A DNA stretch of 7,718 nucleotides from Planctomycetaceae bacterium (GTDB lineage Bacteria > Planctomycetota > Planctomycetia > Pirellulales > Thermoguttaceae). The stretch spans positions 1 to 7,718 of the forward strand of contig JAISBG010000270.1 of NCBI GenBank assembly GCA_031266315.1. The letters run 5' to 3'. The translations under genes were made by a program, and so were the position numbers. The notes under the pieces are model-generated. The model worked only from the letters and a program-made list of their open reading frames with translations, made no database searches and was not told the DNA's origin. Shown here one piece after another: positions 7,482 through 7,718 of this stretch (position 1 is its first letter; every line of letters begins with the position of its first letter).

Positions 7482-7625
7482 CGCTGGGCGGTTGCGCCGG
7501 TTGGTTTATCATTGATTCCAATCGGATTGCCTTCCTATAATTGGAATCAATTAATACTCAACCGGCGCGACCGCCCAGCGGGCGGATCGCCCACCTTAGG
7601 ATTGCCTACCTTAGAATTGCCGCCA
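7467..7625 (+). repeat. Intergenic repeat element C: nested long palindrome with two hairpin units
   Basis: The left arm 7467-7503 and right arm 7559-7595 are inverted copies matching at 35 of 37 positions. Inside them ATTGATTCCAAT (7511-7522) is the exact reverse complement of 7540-7551, so 7467-7595 can fold into one hairpin of about 129 bases. Each arm alone also folds: 7472-7495 with a GCT loop, and 7567-7590 with an AGC loop, each with one bulged base. After the right arm come CCACCTTA and two degenerate tail copies (about 7596-7619). Unlike A and B, both arms here carry the CCGCCC/GGGCGG stem, so this may be the least diverged copy. Confidence 0.78.
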
Positions 7626-7662
7626 ATCATTAAGCCGTATTAGGGCGGAGACCCAGCCAGCC

Positions 7663-7704
7663 GCAACACAATGAAAATACAACGCAACGCAATGAAAATA
7701 CAAC
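7663..7704 (+). repeat. 21-bp tandem repeat (two copies) near the window end
   Basis: Bases 7663-7683 and 7684-7704 are adjacent 21-bp copies differing at one base (A7668 versus G7689), both containing AATGAAAATACAAC. More copies or a neighbouring gene may lie beyond the window. I see no coding signal here. Confidence 0.65.
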
Positions 7705-7718
7705 AGAGGTTGTCTTGG

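Noticed and set aside
335..7625. CRISPR array, from repeated palindromic units
   Set aside because: The copies are kilobases apart, arranged as inverted pairs, with no regular spacers and no cas genes.
7293..7643. Open frame of 116 codons with heptad-like repeats (SGTFPAS, SGTSPAG)
   Set aside because: It runs across the tandem repeats and straight through both inverted arms of element C. It has no ribosome site and no recognisable domain; its repeats follow from the 21-bp DNA period. More likely an accident of the repeats than a gene.

Overview
The window carries two large plus-strand genes separated and flanked by repeat-rich intergenic DNA. It most resembles an AT-leaning member of the Planctomycetota or a close relative. 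The grounds are a secreted cytochrome with a hydrazine synthase alpha (HzsA)-like core, a discoidin-like N-terminus and a formylglycine-generating-enzyme (FGE/SUMF1) C-terminus, a UvrA-type protein with a long non-standard C-terminal extension, and starts with no clear Shine-Dalgarno. This is inference from gene content; no rRNA or other marker is present.

Layout. Bases 1-649 hold no gene. They contain a MITE-like palindromic element (25-155), a terminator-like hairpin (164-190), a degenerate hairpin unit (206-248) and repeat element A (335-474). Bases 475-649 are an AT-rich leader with nothing I can name. The gene at 650-4519 encodes an exported 1289-residue protein with two c-type heme motifs. 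The gap 4520-4974 contains repeat element B (4587-4761) and a near-consensus extended -10 promoter (4822-4850), followed by a leader of about 120 bases. The gene at 4975-7266 encodes the second ATPase half of UvrA fused to an extension of about 350 residues. Bases 7267-7718 hold no convincing gene; they contain three short tandem repeats, all with a 21-bp period, and repeat element C (7440-7625).

How the parts relate. The two genes share a strand but do not look like an operon, since the second has its own promoter and 455 bases separate them. One protein is predicted to act outside the cytoplasmic membrane (electron transfer or binding); the other is cytoplasmic and DNA-related. What unites the window is a dispersed repeat: every intergenic gap has one copy in the same orientation, made of two inverted hairpin units. 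Each unit has a stem of about 10 bp, an AGC (or complementary GCT) triloop and a conserved CCACCT flank. The right-hand stems of copies A and B differ at three base pairs, each with a compensating change, so the fold rather than the sequence is kept. This REP/BIME-like family and the half-size UvrA fusion are the most unusual items here.
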